Counted from the stretch's first letter, positions 1 through 11,559 are shown. The stretch: DNA of 64,000 nt from Micropterix aruncella (GCA_944548615.1 OX155965.1:24294946-24358945); one strand, 5' to 3'. Notes: generated by a model from the letters alone, not told the origin. Program-made: numbers and translations.

Positions 1-49
1 AGCCTGTATCTGGGCATACGATTTATTTTCAGACTTGGGTGGAGAAGCA

Positions 50-150
50 TAACTGACATAGGACACATACACTTATTATACACACACATATACATATACA
101 CATATATACATATACTTATACATACATACACACATACACATATATGTTAC
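50..150. repeat. CA/TA-rich microsatellite
   Basis: Impure run of CATA, CACA and TATA motifs with no coding potential. It sits just outside a decayed LINE reverse-transcriptase fragment. Confidence 0.75.
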
Positions 151-351
151 ATTGCGATACGTATGCGATGAGTCAATGGCTGTGGATTTCATTTGCTTCT
201 CCCGCACGATTTATTATTGTTTATCGAATAGCATAGCCCTTCGGCTGTAAATATTTTTGTTTGTAATAAATAAATATATAAAATAAAATAAATACTGCAA
301 TTTATTTTTTATTTTTATTTGATTTTACAGTAAATTTATCATCAGCGAGTA

Positions 352-905
352 AAAAGTATCATCAGCGAACAGTAGTCCCTTTCCTCCATGCAAAGCCACA
401 TTTGTAAGATCATTAATGTAGACTAGAAAAAGAATTGGCCCTAACACACTTCCATGGGGAACTCCATACGTAATGTACCTTTCAGAACTCACTGTACTGT
501 TTATTTTGGTGCAACGCCATTACAAGGCTTTCCTACTGATACCACACCTCTCAAGTTTTATTTAGCAATAAGACATGTGACACCGTATCAAAAGCCTTAC
601 ACAGGTCCAGAAAAACCACCAGGCACTTATCCTCTTCATCGAGACTGGTCACTATTTCCTCAGTTACGAAGGCAATAGCGTCTTGAGTAGCTCTACCAGG
701 ACGAAAGTCATATTGTGTGGTTGATGGCACATTGTGTTTATTTAAGAACATCAATAACCTACGTTTTATTGCTAGCTCAATTACTTTAGACAGTGTATTT
801 ATTAAACTAATAGGATGGTAACAGTTGACATTGCATAGATCTCCGCTTTAAAAATTGGCGAAACTACGGCTGTTTTCAGTCACTGGAGTAATACTCCACT
901 TGACA
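352..905 (-). pseudogene. Jockey-type non-LTR retrotransposon reverse transcriptase remnant
   Basis: Read on the minus strand, this holds several reverse-transcriptase blocks in the right order. They are a PISLIN-like finger block, motif A (FLDLCKAFDTVSH, about 585-620), motif B ([13 protein letters not shown], about 430-470) and the catalytic FADDT of motif C at about 358-369. They lie in different frames with stops between them, and the longest open piece is about 67 codons (551-754). The endonuclease domain, ORF1 and C-terminus are absent. A small duplication (TATCATCAGCGA) overlaps the catalytic motif. The order and spacing fit jockey/CR1-group LINEs. It is a dead fragment; clade assignment is by motif only. 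Confidence 0.8.
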
Positions 906-953
906 GAACAGTTTACGCTTGCATAGCAAATAATATAAATATAAATATTATAC

Positions 954-1075
954 GGGGCCGTCCACATATTACGTAGTCGTACGCTTGATTATGTGGAAGG
1001 GGGGTGCTTGTCCAGATTACGTAATCAACTTTGGTAACCGCATTGCATTTTTTTTTGTTTTAAACCTGCACGGAA
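954..1075 (+). mobile_element. Terminal-repeat copy of a DNA transposon (partner at 7380-7540)
   Basis: Starts GGGGCCGTCCACATATTACG and carries a G-rich tract. The same sequence appears in inverted orientation at 7380-7540, alignable over about 120 bp through CACCGCAT-like and AAACCTGCAC blocks. It could be the left end of a 6.6-kb element or an independent solo end. No transposase is recognisable between the two, and the flanks (TAC, TAA) do not give a clean target duplication. Confidence 0.5.
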
Positions 1076-1236
1076 ATACCGCAGTGCCGCGCCGCGCCGT
1101 AGATACCCAGCACGCGCGATGTTGCGTAGATAGGGTAGTGTCTCCAGTGAATAAACCCTTAATAGATCCCTTAACTTTTAAAAATCAACCTAAACGATGT
1201 CGGTGCCAAGCTATTTACATACGTCCTTTAATGTCA

Positions 1237-2105
1237 TCTATACTAATGTTTTAAAGAGGTAAAGTTTATGAGGTTGTAAGGAGTATTCTCTGGATCTACT
1301 GAACCGATTTTGAAAATACTGTTATCAATAGAAAGCCACATTATTTATGAGTGTCATAGGCTATATATTAATCCGAAAAATGAAAAGACTTTTTCGTACT
1401 AGTCGGATTTGCAAAGTAAGTCGGAGAAAAAAAGGTCGAATGAAACCGTTTCTTACGAACGCTGCCTTAACGATGAGAGATATATGATTGAGTTTTATAG
1501 AAAAGTTATAGAGCTTGGTGATGTCTACAAAAAAGTTAGCGACAGCATATGTCTAACTTTTATATTTATGTCACAAAAAGTAGTTTTTAATATTAATAAA
1601 ATAATTTAAATCGTTAGGTCATTTTTATTGGTCATATTATCAACAATTATGAATTCTTATCAAAATAAGTAAATTTATCGTCTCAAGTGTTTAAAAGAAA
1701 AGACTTTTCTCTTTTACTGCATATAATTCTCCTTTTACTGCATAAATTGGTAAAGAGATAATACGACATAGGTATGGAACCGCGACCGTATCTCGAGTTG
1801 GAACTCCTGAAAGAATGGTACCAAATAATAACATTACATCTAATATAGTACCTATACAGAGAAGTTTTGAACAATTAAAATAAACATAATTTATTCAATC
1901 ATAATCATTTCATTCACTCATTTGAAACCCCGTAATATAGCCAAATCGGCATGCAAATACATGCGTACATATGCAGTAAAAATATAACCCTCCTTTTGGC
2001 AGTCAGGAAATAAATCATAGCACACAGTACTAACCGAACCACACTCATAATTTCATCACAAGTAAAAATGTTTACCGCCCAACGAAGTGGGCACGGGTCA
2101 GCTAG
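1237..2105 (+). mobile_element. Non-autonomous Helitron, copy 1
   Basis: The element is bounded as A|TCTATACTAATG...CTAG|T, the insertion pattern of Helitrons (between A and T, with no target duplication). A stem-loop GCCCA-acgaag-TGGGC at 2077-2092 lies 9 bases before the terminal CTAG, as expected of a Helitron 3' end. The interior has no Rep/helicase coding sequence. A homologous copy at 19468-20195 shares both ends and most of the interior. Short frames inside (1409-1609, 1683-1874) are not conserved as proteins and are ignored. Confidence 0.85.
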
Positions 2106-2109
2106 TTGT

Positions 2110-2960
2110 TAATAATTAAACATTATTCAGTTATTTCGTTTTTTTAAATGTTCTGTTTAGTTTTCGAAATATTGAAAAAAATATTAAAAAGACCTCAAAA
2201 CACCAGTTAATGAACAATATTCACGTGTTCATGGCAACCTGCCCTAGGGCGAGGAGGAACTTTATTCCTTTGAAAAACATGTTTTTCAGCGCGAACGTTT
2301 TTTTTCTTCTAATAATTGTAAATACAATAGTTCACTTTTTGTAAGGGCAGTAGTATTTTTAATTTCTCTCTCTCTCTCTACCTCTTTTGAACTATTTTTA
2401 TTATTATTCGGAAAAAAACTATAATTGTTATTTTTGCTGTGTCGTGCTTACTACTTGTTGTTGTTGTACTTAAGTATGGTTTCTAGCCAAAAGTATTCAG
2501 CCAACTAAGGGCACACTTAAGGCGAGGGACGCCTCAAAGTATACATGGTGGATACTGCTGATAGTCTTGGAAAAGTTTTGCCTTCAGGGAGCATTTTTGG
2601 CGCGAAAAAGCACCGCCACGCAAGCTTCAAAGAGCGACTGTGGAATTTTCTCGCTAAAGGTAAAATCTGGAATTCTACCTGTTTTCAGGTTTTCAATCCC
2701 GCCAGCAGCAGCGGCGGGTTGCCGAGTCGGTACAGCATTGTATCGCCAGAAAGGGAACCGCAATTCCCCGCTCTAATTTGCAACCGGACGGGAAATGCGG
2801 CGGGATAGATAGGGAGGGTCGTTTACGATGCCGCGGTGTACGGCAATTATTGTTTCACGGTCTACGGGGCATCTGATATGCGCTACTATGTGGGCTATCC
2901 TCTTCTTTAAAGATATCTCTGGAGACGACAGAGGCATATAAAAGATTCTCAATGGTTCAA
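2110..2960. other. No recognisable gene; includes a GC-richer block at 2530-2900
   Basis: 2110-2520 is AT-rich with a short CT run near 2365. From 2530 to 2900 the composition becomes more GC-rich and short overlapping frames exist on both strands (for example 2545-2808 plus, 2773-3045 minus). None matches a family I recognise. The block may be an old transposon segment. Confidence 0.4.
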
Positions 2961-2963
2961 GTA

Positions 2964-3475
2964 CAGTACCGCTCAAAAGTATTTGTGCACCTAATTTTAT
3001 TGTACTAATTATATGTATAAAAGCGTATTTTAAAAAAAAGCACATTTGAATATTTTATATTATTTGAATAGTTTTTAAGCACGTTTGAATATTTCCCCGA
3101 AGTGCATTTATATAGCACAAAAATCAAATTTGTTCAAGCACCTATTACCTAGTTGGCCCTCATCCCTATAATAAATTTATGGGATATTAATGAAACGTCG
3201 GGTATAAATGAGTCATTTAGCAATTCTGGGAAGAATTGTTTCCTTTTATAGTAGCCATAATTAAGTCTTATTATTAAAGCTTGTTTAGGCGTTGTTCGCC
3301 TTCATTAATGTCCGACACCTTTATTATAGGGATTATAGCATACAAGTTAATAGACTATTAAAAAACCGATCTATGAGCAATATAAATGCACTTACGGGAA
3401 GTAATCAAATGTGCTTATATGTTATAAAATTAGTACAATAAAAATTGGCTGGCCAAATACTTTTGAGCAGTAGTG
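2964..3475. mobile_element. Tc1/mariner-type MITE with TA target duplication
   Basis: The ends are inverted repeats of about 50 bp. The left begins CAGTACCGCTCAAAAGTATT and the right, reversed, begins CACTACTGCTCAAAAGTATT. Both then share a TTATTGTACTAATT block. TA dinucleotides flank both sides (2962-2963 and 3476-3477). The 512-bp interior has no transposase frame; it contains short degenerate subrepeats with an AAGCACATTTGAATA core. CAGT-type ends and TA duplication are the Tc1/mariner signature. Confidence 0.85.
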
Positions 3476-3480
3476 TATCT

Positions 3481-3934
3481 GTGAGGGGTGGTCCCTCACA
3501 TAGGAAAGGAAACCAAGGATCAGTACCCGATTGATCACCTTCCCCCAAGGTTGCGACGGCATATCCGGTACCCCTCTACGAGGTCGCTCAACGAATCCGG
3601 CTCCTTGGTTTCCTTTCCTCATTTTCCTTGAGTCTCGAAGCATCAGTCTGTAATCCCACAGACTCGAGCCGTGCCCAATACAAGATACTAGGAGCACACA
3701 TACAATCCTTATCCACTCTCCTACATAACCGCCGTCGCGCAACCCTCGCGTCTCGATAAGTAATCCGGGCACTCGTTAATTCGCCAAGCGTTATAACTGG
3801 CAATATTCAATCGATTCAATCAATAAATAGCTCCTGCTTTATCAAAACCGCTTTTAAATACGGAGATAACTCGTAAGTTGACACCACCACCGCACATCGA
3901 ATAATTTGGAGTCTTGTGAGGGGTGGTCCCTCAC
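3481..3934. repeat. Block bounded by two direct copies of a 19-bp hairpin
   Basis: GTGAGGGGTGGTCCCTCAC, itself a stem-loop, occurs at 3481-3499 and 3916-3934, 435 bp apart. Inside is a second inverted repeat, AGGAAAGGAAACCAAGGA near 3501 against TCCTTGGTTTCCTTTCCT near 3601. Overlapping minus-strand frames at 3422-3803 show no known domain. The block may be an unclassified mobile element. Confidence 0.45.
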
Positions 3935-4227
3935 ATGTCTATATGACCAACAAGACGAATGAGAAATTTGGTATTCGGACATATTATTGACTTTGAATTC
4001 AATTCAAGTGGAATCATTTACTTAGAAAAAATAGTGCTGATTTCGAAAGGCTAACCACCTGGTCAAATCAGCGTGGTTTAAAATACTTCCATCTAAGCCC
4101 TTTTGTATGATCGTTGGTTCAAAATAGGCTCGAAATAAAATTAACAGTAGTTGCTTCTCTAATATGATGGACTGCTAGCCTAATGCTATTAGCATTTACC
4201 TACTTACAAGAAATTTGGGTCTATTTT

Positions 4228-4752
4228 TACTTTCCCAGCCCACAAACCGACTAAAAGGGAAAGTTTTGTGAAGGTGCAAAAAAAATCGAGATGAAAACGG
4301 AAATATCCATGACGTCTGTCTGTGTGTCTATATGTGTCTGATATATGCATTCCTCCACGATAGCACCCAAACGCTTTATCAGATTTGTTCATGGCAAGCG
4401 TTAAAAAGATTGTGGTTAAAATCGGTCCACCAGGGTCATAATAATATACCCTCCTCGAAATATTAAACTAAGAGACTTGACATTTGCTTGACAGATATAT
4501 GCCTTTTAGGGCCGAAATCAAATTGTGAAATTTCGGTTGGAATATGTCATATACAAGCTGCCCTACTAATATTTCAATTTCGACATGTATTTTAATGAAA
4601 TATTAACGCTGAGCTGCACGAGGCCAGCCGAGATACGAACCGTGTGGCCTGAGGTGTCGTAATGGTACCTCATCGTTTTATTAAAATAAAATTGATATTC
4701 AGATGAAATCAGTCCTTGGCTACTTGACGGGAGAATCTTGGGGTGGCTCAAC
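4228..4752 (+). mobile_element. Family A repeat, copy 1
   Basis: Starts with the family A head, an imperfect hairpin TACTTTCC...GGGAAAGT. Next comes the family core (CGAGATGAAAACGGAAATAT, a GTCTGTCTGTGTGT run, TCCACGATAGC and GATTGTGGTTAAAATCGGTC). It ends with the family tail, CTTGACGGGAGAATCTTGGG and an A/T run. No protein is encoded. Other copies are annotated across the window. Confidence 0.7.
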
Positions 4753-5797
4753 TTTTTTTTTTCGTTCAAATCTTAGTATAGACAAGCATACCAGCAAGAG
4801 TGGAATGGGTGGAGTTTTGCACGGCTCAAGATCTTGTACAGAATCTGTATGTACATAATTATCTTAGTCGTCAGTGGTATAATTTTAACGGTCTTTGACA
4901 ATGGCGACTGTGTTTGTATAAGAAGCCCCATGTTTGTATAAGAAGACTGAGCGTAGGCTGCAAAGAATACAAAATGCTTGGGCGAAGTTTTGCTGCCATA
5001 TTCCTCCCCGGCAACATTTATGTATTTATTCCAAGATTATACATGTTTTCTTAACTTATCTAACAAACAAAAATATTTCTTAACAAATAAAAAAAGTCAC
5101 ATGATAAATGAAAAGTACCTACGTAAAGGTCCTGGATGTGCCCCCTCAAAAGGCATAAAGCCTGTGTCGAGGAGGTATCAGTCACATATTCACAAATGAA
5201 GACTAAGAAGAGAAGGCCTAATTTCCCAAAGTCATTCCCTAATTAAACATAAAATTATCTCAACCTAATCATAACTGACATCAAAGAAAGTCCAGGAGTT
5301 TCATAACACCATTGACTATATAGGGTGTTAGATCGCTCAATGCCATACTACGTTTTGGCAGCTGGGATTTAACTACGAAACACAACGTTTAGATAGATGG
5401 CACTCATGGTTCAAACATTGATTAATCTTCTCTTTTGTTCAATATGGCGGCGTCCGTGGTATGACACTACGTGGCAGTATGACAGCGCGCTATAGATGGC
5501 GTTTTAAACATGCCTAAATGGTATCCTATTTTGAAATAAAATAATAATATAAAAACAAACGATTTTTTAAACATAGCTTTTAATATTTTAATATTATTTA
5601 CATAAAGATGCAAATTTTTATTTAGTGTACAGGTTTCAATACGTAATAATTATGCACTTTAAAGTTCAGATAGACTAATTGAGATTTCATACTATTTATT
5701 CTATTATTTCTACGATGTAATCAGCCTATATAAAAACGCGATAGATGGCACTAATAATTGAATGTTATTATTGTTATAATGTGTAAAATATTGGGTT

Positions 5798-6182
5798 ATT
5801 AAAATCAAGCAACTAGAGCTGTCAACTACAACGGGCGAACCCGTCACCTCAGGAAGTTTTAACGATATCAGATCGTGAGGTGAGCGCAGAAGACTTGGGA
5901 CGAAAAACAATCCACAGTCTAATTACAGCACCGGGAAAGGTTCCCAGCAGGCAGTCTCGCCCCCTGACTACCAGTTTGGAATTAACCTTCAGGATACCTC
6001 CTGCCTCCTGACTAGTTACAGGATCAAGGTCACTTGCGCGTCCTCTCCCTTATGAAGTGGTGATACGGTGTCTACAGAATCCATTGCGGACCACGGCATC
6101 CTTTGCCCTGCCTATTCACCCCGGATCGGGTGGCCAAATGGTCGTTTTAATAGCAGTTGCTATAACGTATTAAAATCAAGCA
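5798..6182 (-). mobile_element. Family B retroposon, copy 1 (5'-truncated) with 14-bp target duplication
   Basis: The element (5812-6168) is flanked by perfect 14-bp direct repeats ATTAAAATCAAGCA at 5798-5811 and 6169-6182. The conserved terminus, read on the minus strand as GGGCGAACCCGTTG-like to GTTGACAGCTCTAGT, is shared by other copies. The opposite end varies from copy to copy, as in 5'-truncated retroposons. That sets the sense strand as minus. Only the 3' half is present. The class (LINE-mobilised SINE or LINE tail) is not recognised. Confidence 0.75.
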
Positions 6183-6380
6183 GTCCTATATAAAAATCCA
6201 TTCAATATCAAGGTTATTATATATGGCCGAAAAAATGCTATTAGTTTCGCCAGCCAATGCTATCAGCGCCACCTGCATGTCGCTGGCATATAATGGTTAC
6301 CAAAACGGACTATAGCATTGAGTAATTTAATACCCTATATATATAATCAGTGATAATACGGTTTTGAAGGATATTAAGGC

Positions 6381-6416
6381 GGTTGTTGGTAGTAGGTAGA
6401 CCTACTACCAACAACC
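6381..6416. repeat. Perfect 17-bp inverted repeat with 2-nt loop
   Basis: GGTTGTTGGTAGTAGGT at 6381-6397 is followed by AG and then its exact reverse complement at 6400-6416. It is not part of any larger terminal repeat that I can see. Confidence 0.9.
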
Positions 6417-6894
6417 TAATACAGATAGATACTGACAAGCAACCTTGGCTATGAAGAAACGCCCTTTTTGAAAAAATGACAGTTAAAAACTTCTTCCACT
6501 CACCTTTTCAATTTTGATTAAGTGTTAATAGTTCAATAACAAGCTGAGTGGTGAAGTTTTTCGGCGTGAGTGAGTGGGCGTAAATTATTATGTTTAATTT
6601 TAAAGCAAATTAAAAATGTTAATCAAAACGAATTAGATCGGTTAAGTATCTTTCCTAGAATCGAAACTCGCTCACTCCAAATAACCTTGATATTTCAACG
6701 GATATTAACATTCGGATGTGTCTTGTGACTTTCTCAATTCGGTCTAACTGTTCTTTAAAACCATCTCGACCACGGCAGCTATTTGCGGCACGGCAGTTAT
6801 TTTACGAAATACGGCAAGGTCGATTAAACATGATGACATCGCGCCAGCAGTAACGGCATTTAATCTGAATTCGACGCGCGTTCCGATTTTGATT

Positions 6895-6980
6895 TGTTTA
6901 GCCGGAAAATTTATGGCTGTGAGAAGCACGATGGTGTACTGGTGATAAATTGGACGTTTTGCAAACAAACATGTGACTTT
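6895..6980 (+). repeat. Short repeat X (left copy) flanking a family A element
   Basis: About 85 bp containing AAATTTATGGCTGTGAGAAG and CACGATGGTG. A copy about 80% identical lies at 8120-8205, directly beyond the other end of the family A element. Confidence 0.6.
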
Positions 6981-8104
6981 TACTTTCCCGGCCCACCAAC
7001 CGATCAGGAGGGAAAGTATTGTGAACGCGCATTTTCTTGTCGAGATGAATTTATTTTTATTTTGTTATACAGAAAAATTACAGCGTTTTAAACTTAATTT
7101 CAGCACATATTATACGAATTGAAGGCAAATGAAAAGTTTTCACAATTAAACTAAATATTTTGTGGCTACGAAGATTAACGAATTTGCGAAAAATGTGAAG
7201 AATCGTGAACCCAGTGTTTGTAAAGAGTTTAAAGACAATAAGTGGAAAATGTACTTTATTAATTCAAAGTAATTACAAAATCTTAAACTCTTGGGTCTAT
7301 TTTATAGATTCCAATCTGTAAAATAAACCCAAGACCTGTATTAAAGAGGATGAAAAATTAAAATGCATATAAAAATGCACATTTAATGTGCAGGTTTAGA
7401 CCAAAAAAAATGCGATGCGGTGATCAAAGTTGTTTACGTAATCAGGACGGGCACCCCCCCCCCCCTCCCACGTAATCATGCGTAAGCCTCAGCTCCACCC
7501 CCCCTCCTCCTCGGTGATTACCTAATATGTGGACGGCCCCTAACCGTTACTATACCCTATAGTACCTAACGGACGAATACATACCAACCGAAGTCTGTTA
7601 ATGGTGTTTCTAATTTCTTCAAAGCAAGAAGAATTAAATATCCATTTTGATCCCCCCTGAGACGATTAAGGCAATTTCAGGCATGTCTGCCTGTGTGTCA
7701 GCCTGTCTCCACGATAGAGCCCAAATGCTTAATCCGATTGAGCTGATATTTAGTATGCATGCATCATTTCGTCATGGCAAGAGTTGAAAAAATTGTGGTT
7801 AAAATTTGTCCACCAGGACGCGCACTAGTCATATATCATCCTCTAAATATTGGACTTAGTTGGAAAAAATCACATTGTGAAGTTTTTTTTGGAAAATTTC
7901 ATATGCAAGCTGCATTAATTATATTTAATTTCCGCAATATATTTTAATCGAATGTTATGGCCGAGCCGCCCGAGGCTAGCCAGGAAACGAACCGCACTGC
8001 CGAACTGACCGCCGGCCGACGGAGGGCGCTTATCGATTTTATTGTAAAATTATTATTCACATGATATTAGCAATATCTGCCGGGAAAGTCTTGGGGTGAC
8101 ACAA
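6981..8104 (+). mobile_element. Family A repeat, copy 2, interrupted
   Basis: The head (TACTTTCCCGGCCCACCAAC, hairpin with GGGAAAGTA) runs to about 7045. The family core resumes at about 7630 (AATATCCATTTTGATCCCCC) and continues through GATTGAGCTGATATTT, GATTGTGG-like sequence and the tail GGGAAAGTCTTGGGGTGACA. About 580 bp of unrelated sequence, including the transposon end at 7380-7540, splits it. No coding function. Flanked on both sides by repeat X. Confidence 0.65.
7380..7540 (-). mobile_element. Terminal-repeat copy of a DNA transposon (partner at 954-1075)
   Basis: The inverted counterpart of the 954 repeat, ending ATGTGGACGGCCCC at 7540. It contains long C runs (about 7451-7465 and 7497-7505) that match the G-rich tract of the partner. 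It lies within the interruption of the family A copy around it. Confidence 0.5.
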
Positions 8105-8119
8105 GCTATTTTGCGCTTT

Positions 8120-8205
8120 GTTTAAGCAGGAAATTTATGGCTGTGCGAAGCACGATGGTGCAGTGGGGAAAATTTGGACATTTTACAAACAAGCACGTGC
8201 CTTTT
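8120..8205 (+). repeat. Short repeat X (right copy)
   Basis: Matches 6895-6980 with AAATTTATGGCTGTGCGAAG and CACGATGGTG, immediately downstream of the family A tail. Confidence 0.6.
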
Positions 8206-8769
8206 TTATCGTACCGTATTATGTGTGTATATTATATCAACCGGTGTCGCAGCCATTTGTTTTGTATGATAAGAAGACAATTGGGAAGGTCTAATCAAGG
8301 CAAACAATACCTAGAAATAAAAGGTAATGAACTAGTTAGGCAGATAATACTGTTTACTGTTTGCACGAATGCTCAACACATCCGGACAATTGTTTCAATT
8401 AAACAAATGAATGAAAAAAAAAGTTTTATTTCAGAAAATCCTAGTTAGCGGTATTAGTTGAAGAAGGCGATGGATGTATCTTAAAGTGGATCGTTTTTAT
8501 CTTCAGAATTTCAAAACCTTCCTATACGAAAAAGATGTCCTATAGTATATTCTTCTTCTTAAGGTGCCATCTACTATCGGAGGTCGACGGTTATTATGGC
8601 CACTTGGGCCCGTGATGTTGCGGCGCGGAACAACTCGGTAGTACTTGAGTTGAACCATACATGCTTTGAGCATTCCACGACGCAATCTTTTAATGGCTAA
8701 CCCCCCCGGGGATTCTCCGCACCCTTTGACCGTCTAAGGTCTGCCGGGGATTGAGAGCCATGGTTTTAC

Positions 8770-9350
8770 TGTTTAAATTACATTACATTACATTTTCGTC
8801 GTGTCCAATTGACGTCTAAAGACCGCTCTTGGACGTGTCAAAATAATTGGGTTAGGTAGTAAGTTTCGTTACTACTCTTTACTGAACATACATAGGTAGT
8901 CAAGAATTAACTACTAGATTGTCAATCTACAAATATAAATAATCAAAATAGAAGCCTAATATTTGCAGTAGTTAGTAATTCGAAAAGAGACGTAGTAAAA
9001 TTATTCATTGTAATATTCAAATTGTCAGTAAAATGTTAAATAATCAAATTAAATCTACGTTATGCATTTTAAACTAAAAATACAGATATAATAATCAGAC
9101 CATATAAAATAATCTGATAATAAGGCTCTACTTTTTTAAGTAATTTAAATGGGCACAATATTTGATAAATCTGGCCCTCAAATTCGGCCAGATTATAGAA
9201 AGGGTGGCCTATCAGCATCTCCTTGATGTTTTTTTTTAATTTTGTGTCCACCAGCTGTTTAAATTTTGTAAGGAAAAGATTATAGATTTTAATGCTAAGG
9301 TACAAGTAGGTTTCAGCCGTAATCAGCCATAGTGATTTTTCTGGGCATCG
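8770..9350 (-). mobile_element. LINE 3' end, family C copy 1, with pentamer tail
   Basis: The minus strand encodes a degraded ORF2 C-terminus (YLSIKIYNLFLTKFKQLVD... then FYNLAEFEGQIY, 9069-9305). This is the IYN-LP...FK...L...FY..EF pattern of LINE C-termini. The 3' UTR follows and ends in a TGTAA/ATGTA microsatellite tail at about 8772-8792. A second copy at 61245-61940 aligns over nearly the whole length, and a short piece of the 3' end occurs at 29862-29970. The 5' truncation and pentamer tail fit target-primed reverse transcription. Confidence 0.75.
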
Positions 9351-9354
9351 AATT

Positions 9355-10390
9355 ACCTACTAGACGTTAAATACATTTCAGCCTTATGGTCTTAATCGGC
9401 AGTCAAAAATGTGACTCAAAAACAGCTATTCCAAATGAAAAAATACTTAAGACGACGGTAAAGTTTGCCCATCTTTGACTGGCCTTACGACTGAAACAAA
9501 TTTAATTTTTAAAGGCGTGATTGGATGCGCAATTTTATGCGCTACAATTATTAATTACTAAATTTTTAGATAAGAAGTACCGTTCAGAATTTGTATGCCA
9601 TAAACCAAGAAAAGGTCTTTTTTTTTTGTTTTTTTTTTTGCCATAACGTCCAACCCTCCAGACAGAAACCATTGTAAACATTACTATTATTTGGGATGCC
9701 TAAAGTGAAATAAAATTATTTTCAGCTTTGTCGGAATTATTTCCAGGCACGACCCTTTTTTGGTCTAATTTGACTGGGCTAATAGGAATGTTCGGTTATT
9801 TTTTTAACAGACCTCATATATCCAACATCTACTAATACAACAACAATAGGACATTAACGACAGTTATTATTATAAGACATAAAAAGTCTGAAATTATAAT
9901 GTAGACAGCAGCAAATCTTGAAATCACAAGCACCTTAAAGTGTGTCAGATTTTTGGAATGCTGTTGACACATCTGCCGAAGGCCACGACAGAATATAACA
10001 TGAATCACAATTGGAACTAATGTGAACTCATTTGACACCAGTAATTCAATCAGTGGATAGGTGGGCGGTCTAGAGATGGTCTTATGCGCATCGGAATTTG
10101 AAAACAGGTTGGGAAACATACAGCATCCTTGAATGATACGTTTTATATTTCGATTGGTAAATTCGCGTTTGTAGATGTCGACATGATATGGCGATTGTCT
10201 TGATTGTCACACTTGGAATCTAGGTTTGTGGGTAATATTGAACAGCTATTCAGCAGTTATAGTCGAATCAAACTACTTCGATTATGAATTGTCGTTTGAC
10301 CACAACAGGACATAGTTGCTCGGAGGTCACGGTGATTTCAGAGTCAAATTTTTTGACTATGTACTCACTAAGCGCTCCCGGTTCGCATGC
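9355..10390. other. Unassigned sequence with an open minus-strand frame
   Basis: No family is recognised. A minus-strand frame at 9832-10119 (95 codons) is hydrophobic in its C-terminal half but lacks any motif I can name, and adjoining frames are broken. An old gene or LINE fragment is possible, not demonstrated. Confidence 0.3.
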
Positions 10391-10394
10391 AGTG

Positions 10395-10555
10395 GCGTAC
10401 AGGGGCTAACCCGACACTCCAGGAAGTTATAAAGATATTGATCTTTACCGGCCTACCAACCGGCGACGAGGAGGTAAAGTATTTTAAACGTGCAAATTGT
10501 TTTTTAGAGATGAAGACGGATATATACATTTTGACCCCCTCCCCCCCGTAGGTGT
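10395..10555 (+). mobile_element. Family B and family A fragments
   Basis: 10395-10440 resembles the conserved family B terminus (GGGCTAACCCG, CAGGAAGTTATAAAGATAT). From 10443 the family A head follows (TTTACCGGCCTACCAACC...GGTAAAGT, then GAGATGAAGACGGATATAT). Both are truncated and non-coding. Confidence 0.5.
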
Positions 10556-10984
10556 TATGGAGAGTAGGAATACTGTCATGTTACTATGTTATGCTACTGT
10601 TTCTCCGATATTTACAATATCGCGGAAAGCTGAATTCGTTTTCTTCCTTGTATTTATTGACGTCCTTTTCCTTGCAAGTGTTCTCATATATATAGCCGGG
10701 TCAGATATCTTATAGCTACCGGAAATTATAAAGTATAGTAAAATAATGTATCTTCTACTTTCTGCATATAGCCTTACATTGTATATGTATTGTTTTTGTT
10801 TTAGTTATTTTATTTTCATTGTAAATACACAACGTTATAAATGTAATTACAATATTAATATTTCGTTTTGCATGAGGGCATTAAGATTTTCATTATATAT
10901 TCAGTATTATTTAGGTAATAAAGGTTACGAAACACTGCTTTCCATAGAGATAAATTTAGAAAATTATAAAAAAGTCGATAGGTT

Positions 10985-11080
10985 ATAATAATAATGATAA
11001 TAAACTCTTTATTTGCAAATACAAAATAAAAAAACATAAAGGTGAGCTTATTGCCACGTGGCAATATCTTACAACTAACC
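10985..11080 (-). mobile_element. LINE 3' UTR fragment
   Basis: Read on the minus strand it has TAAGATATTGCCACGTGGCA, then AATAAAGAG and an (ATT)n tail. The same TATTGCC..GGCAATA segment appears at 14880-14930 and 52990-53030. Confidence 0.55.
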
Positions 11081-11339
11081 TAATTCCAGTTCAGTGGTAC
11101 ATGCGCGCGTTGTGGAACTAAAGATAATTAAACAAATATATTTTTATTTTATTATTATTATTATTTTAATAATATTTTAACTGGATATATTTTGATTTCT
11201 TTATTACTTTTTATTTTTCAACATGATTATGAATTAGGTATTAGATATCATTAAAATAACTCTTGAAATTTAGACTACGTATTTATTAGAGTTTTACTTC
11301 ATTTATTTTTTTTAACTTTTTCTTTTTCTCAGTAATAGT

Positions 11340-11500
11340 ACTTTAATAAGTGTGCGCACAATATAAAACTAACAAGTGACCTAGTCGAGTCTACCTTGGT
11401 ACAAGCTTCGGCCTAGTTAGGCAGACTTTGTGAAGAATGTTTTGGGAAATTACTAACGAAAATAAATTTATTCTTATTCTTATTCTTATTTAAAACTAAG
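11340..11500 (+). mobile_element. Retroposon 3' end with hexamer tail
   Basis: Ends with AATAAATTTATTC followed by a TTCTTA-type microsatellite (about 11465-11492). This is typical of a LINE or SINE tail. No coding part is attached. Confidence 0.4.
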
Positions 11501-11559
11501 ATTACCCGAAGCCAGGAAATTGGGAGAGGAAGGAGAGAGAAAGGGAAGAACTGGTTACT

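Noticed and set aside
9832..10119. 95-codon hydrophobic frame as a chemoreceptor C-terminus
   Set aside because: The hydrophobic tail is suggestive, but no receptor signature is visible and neighbouring frames are broken.
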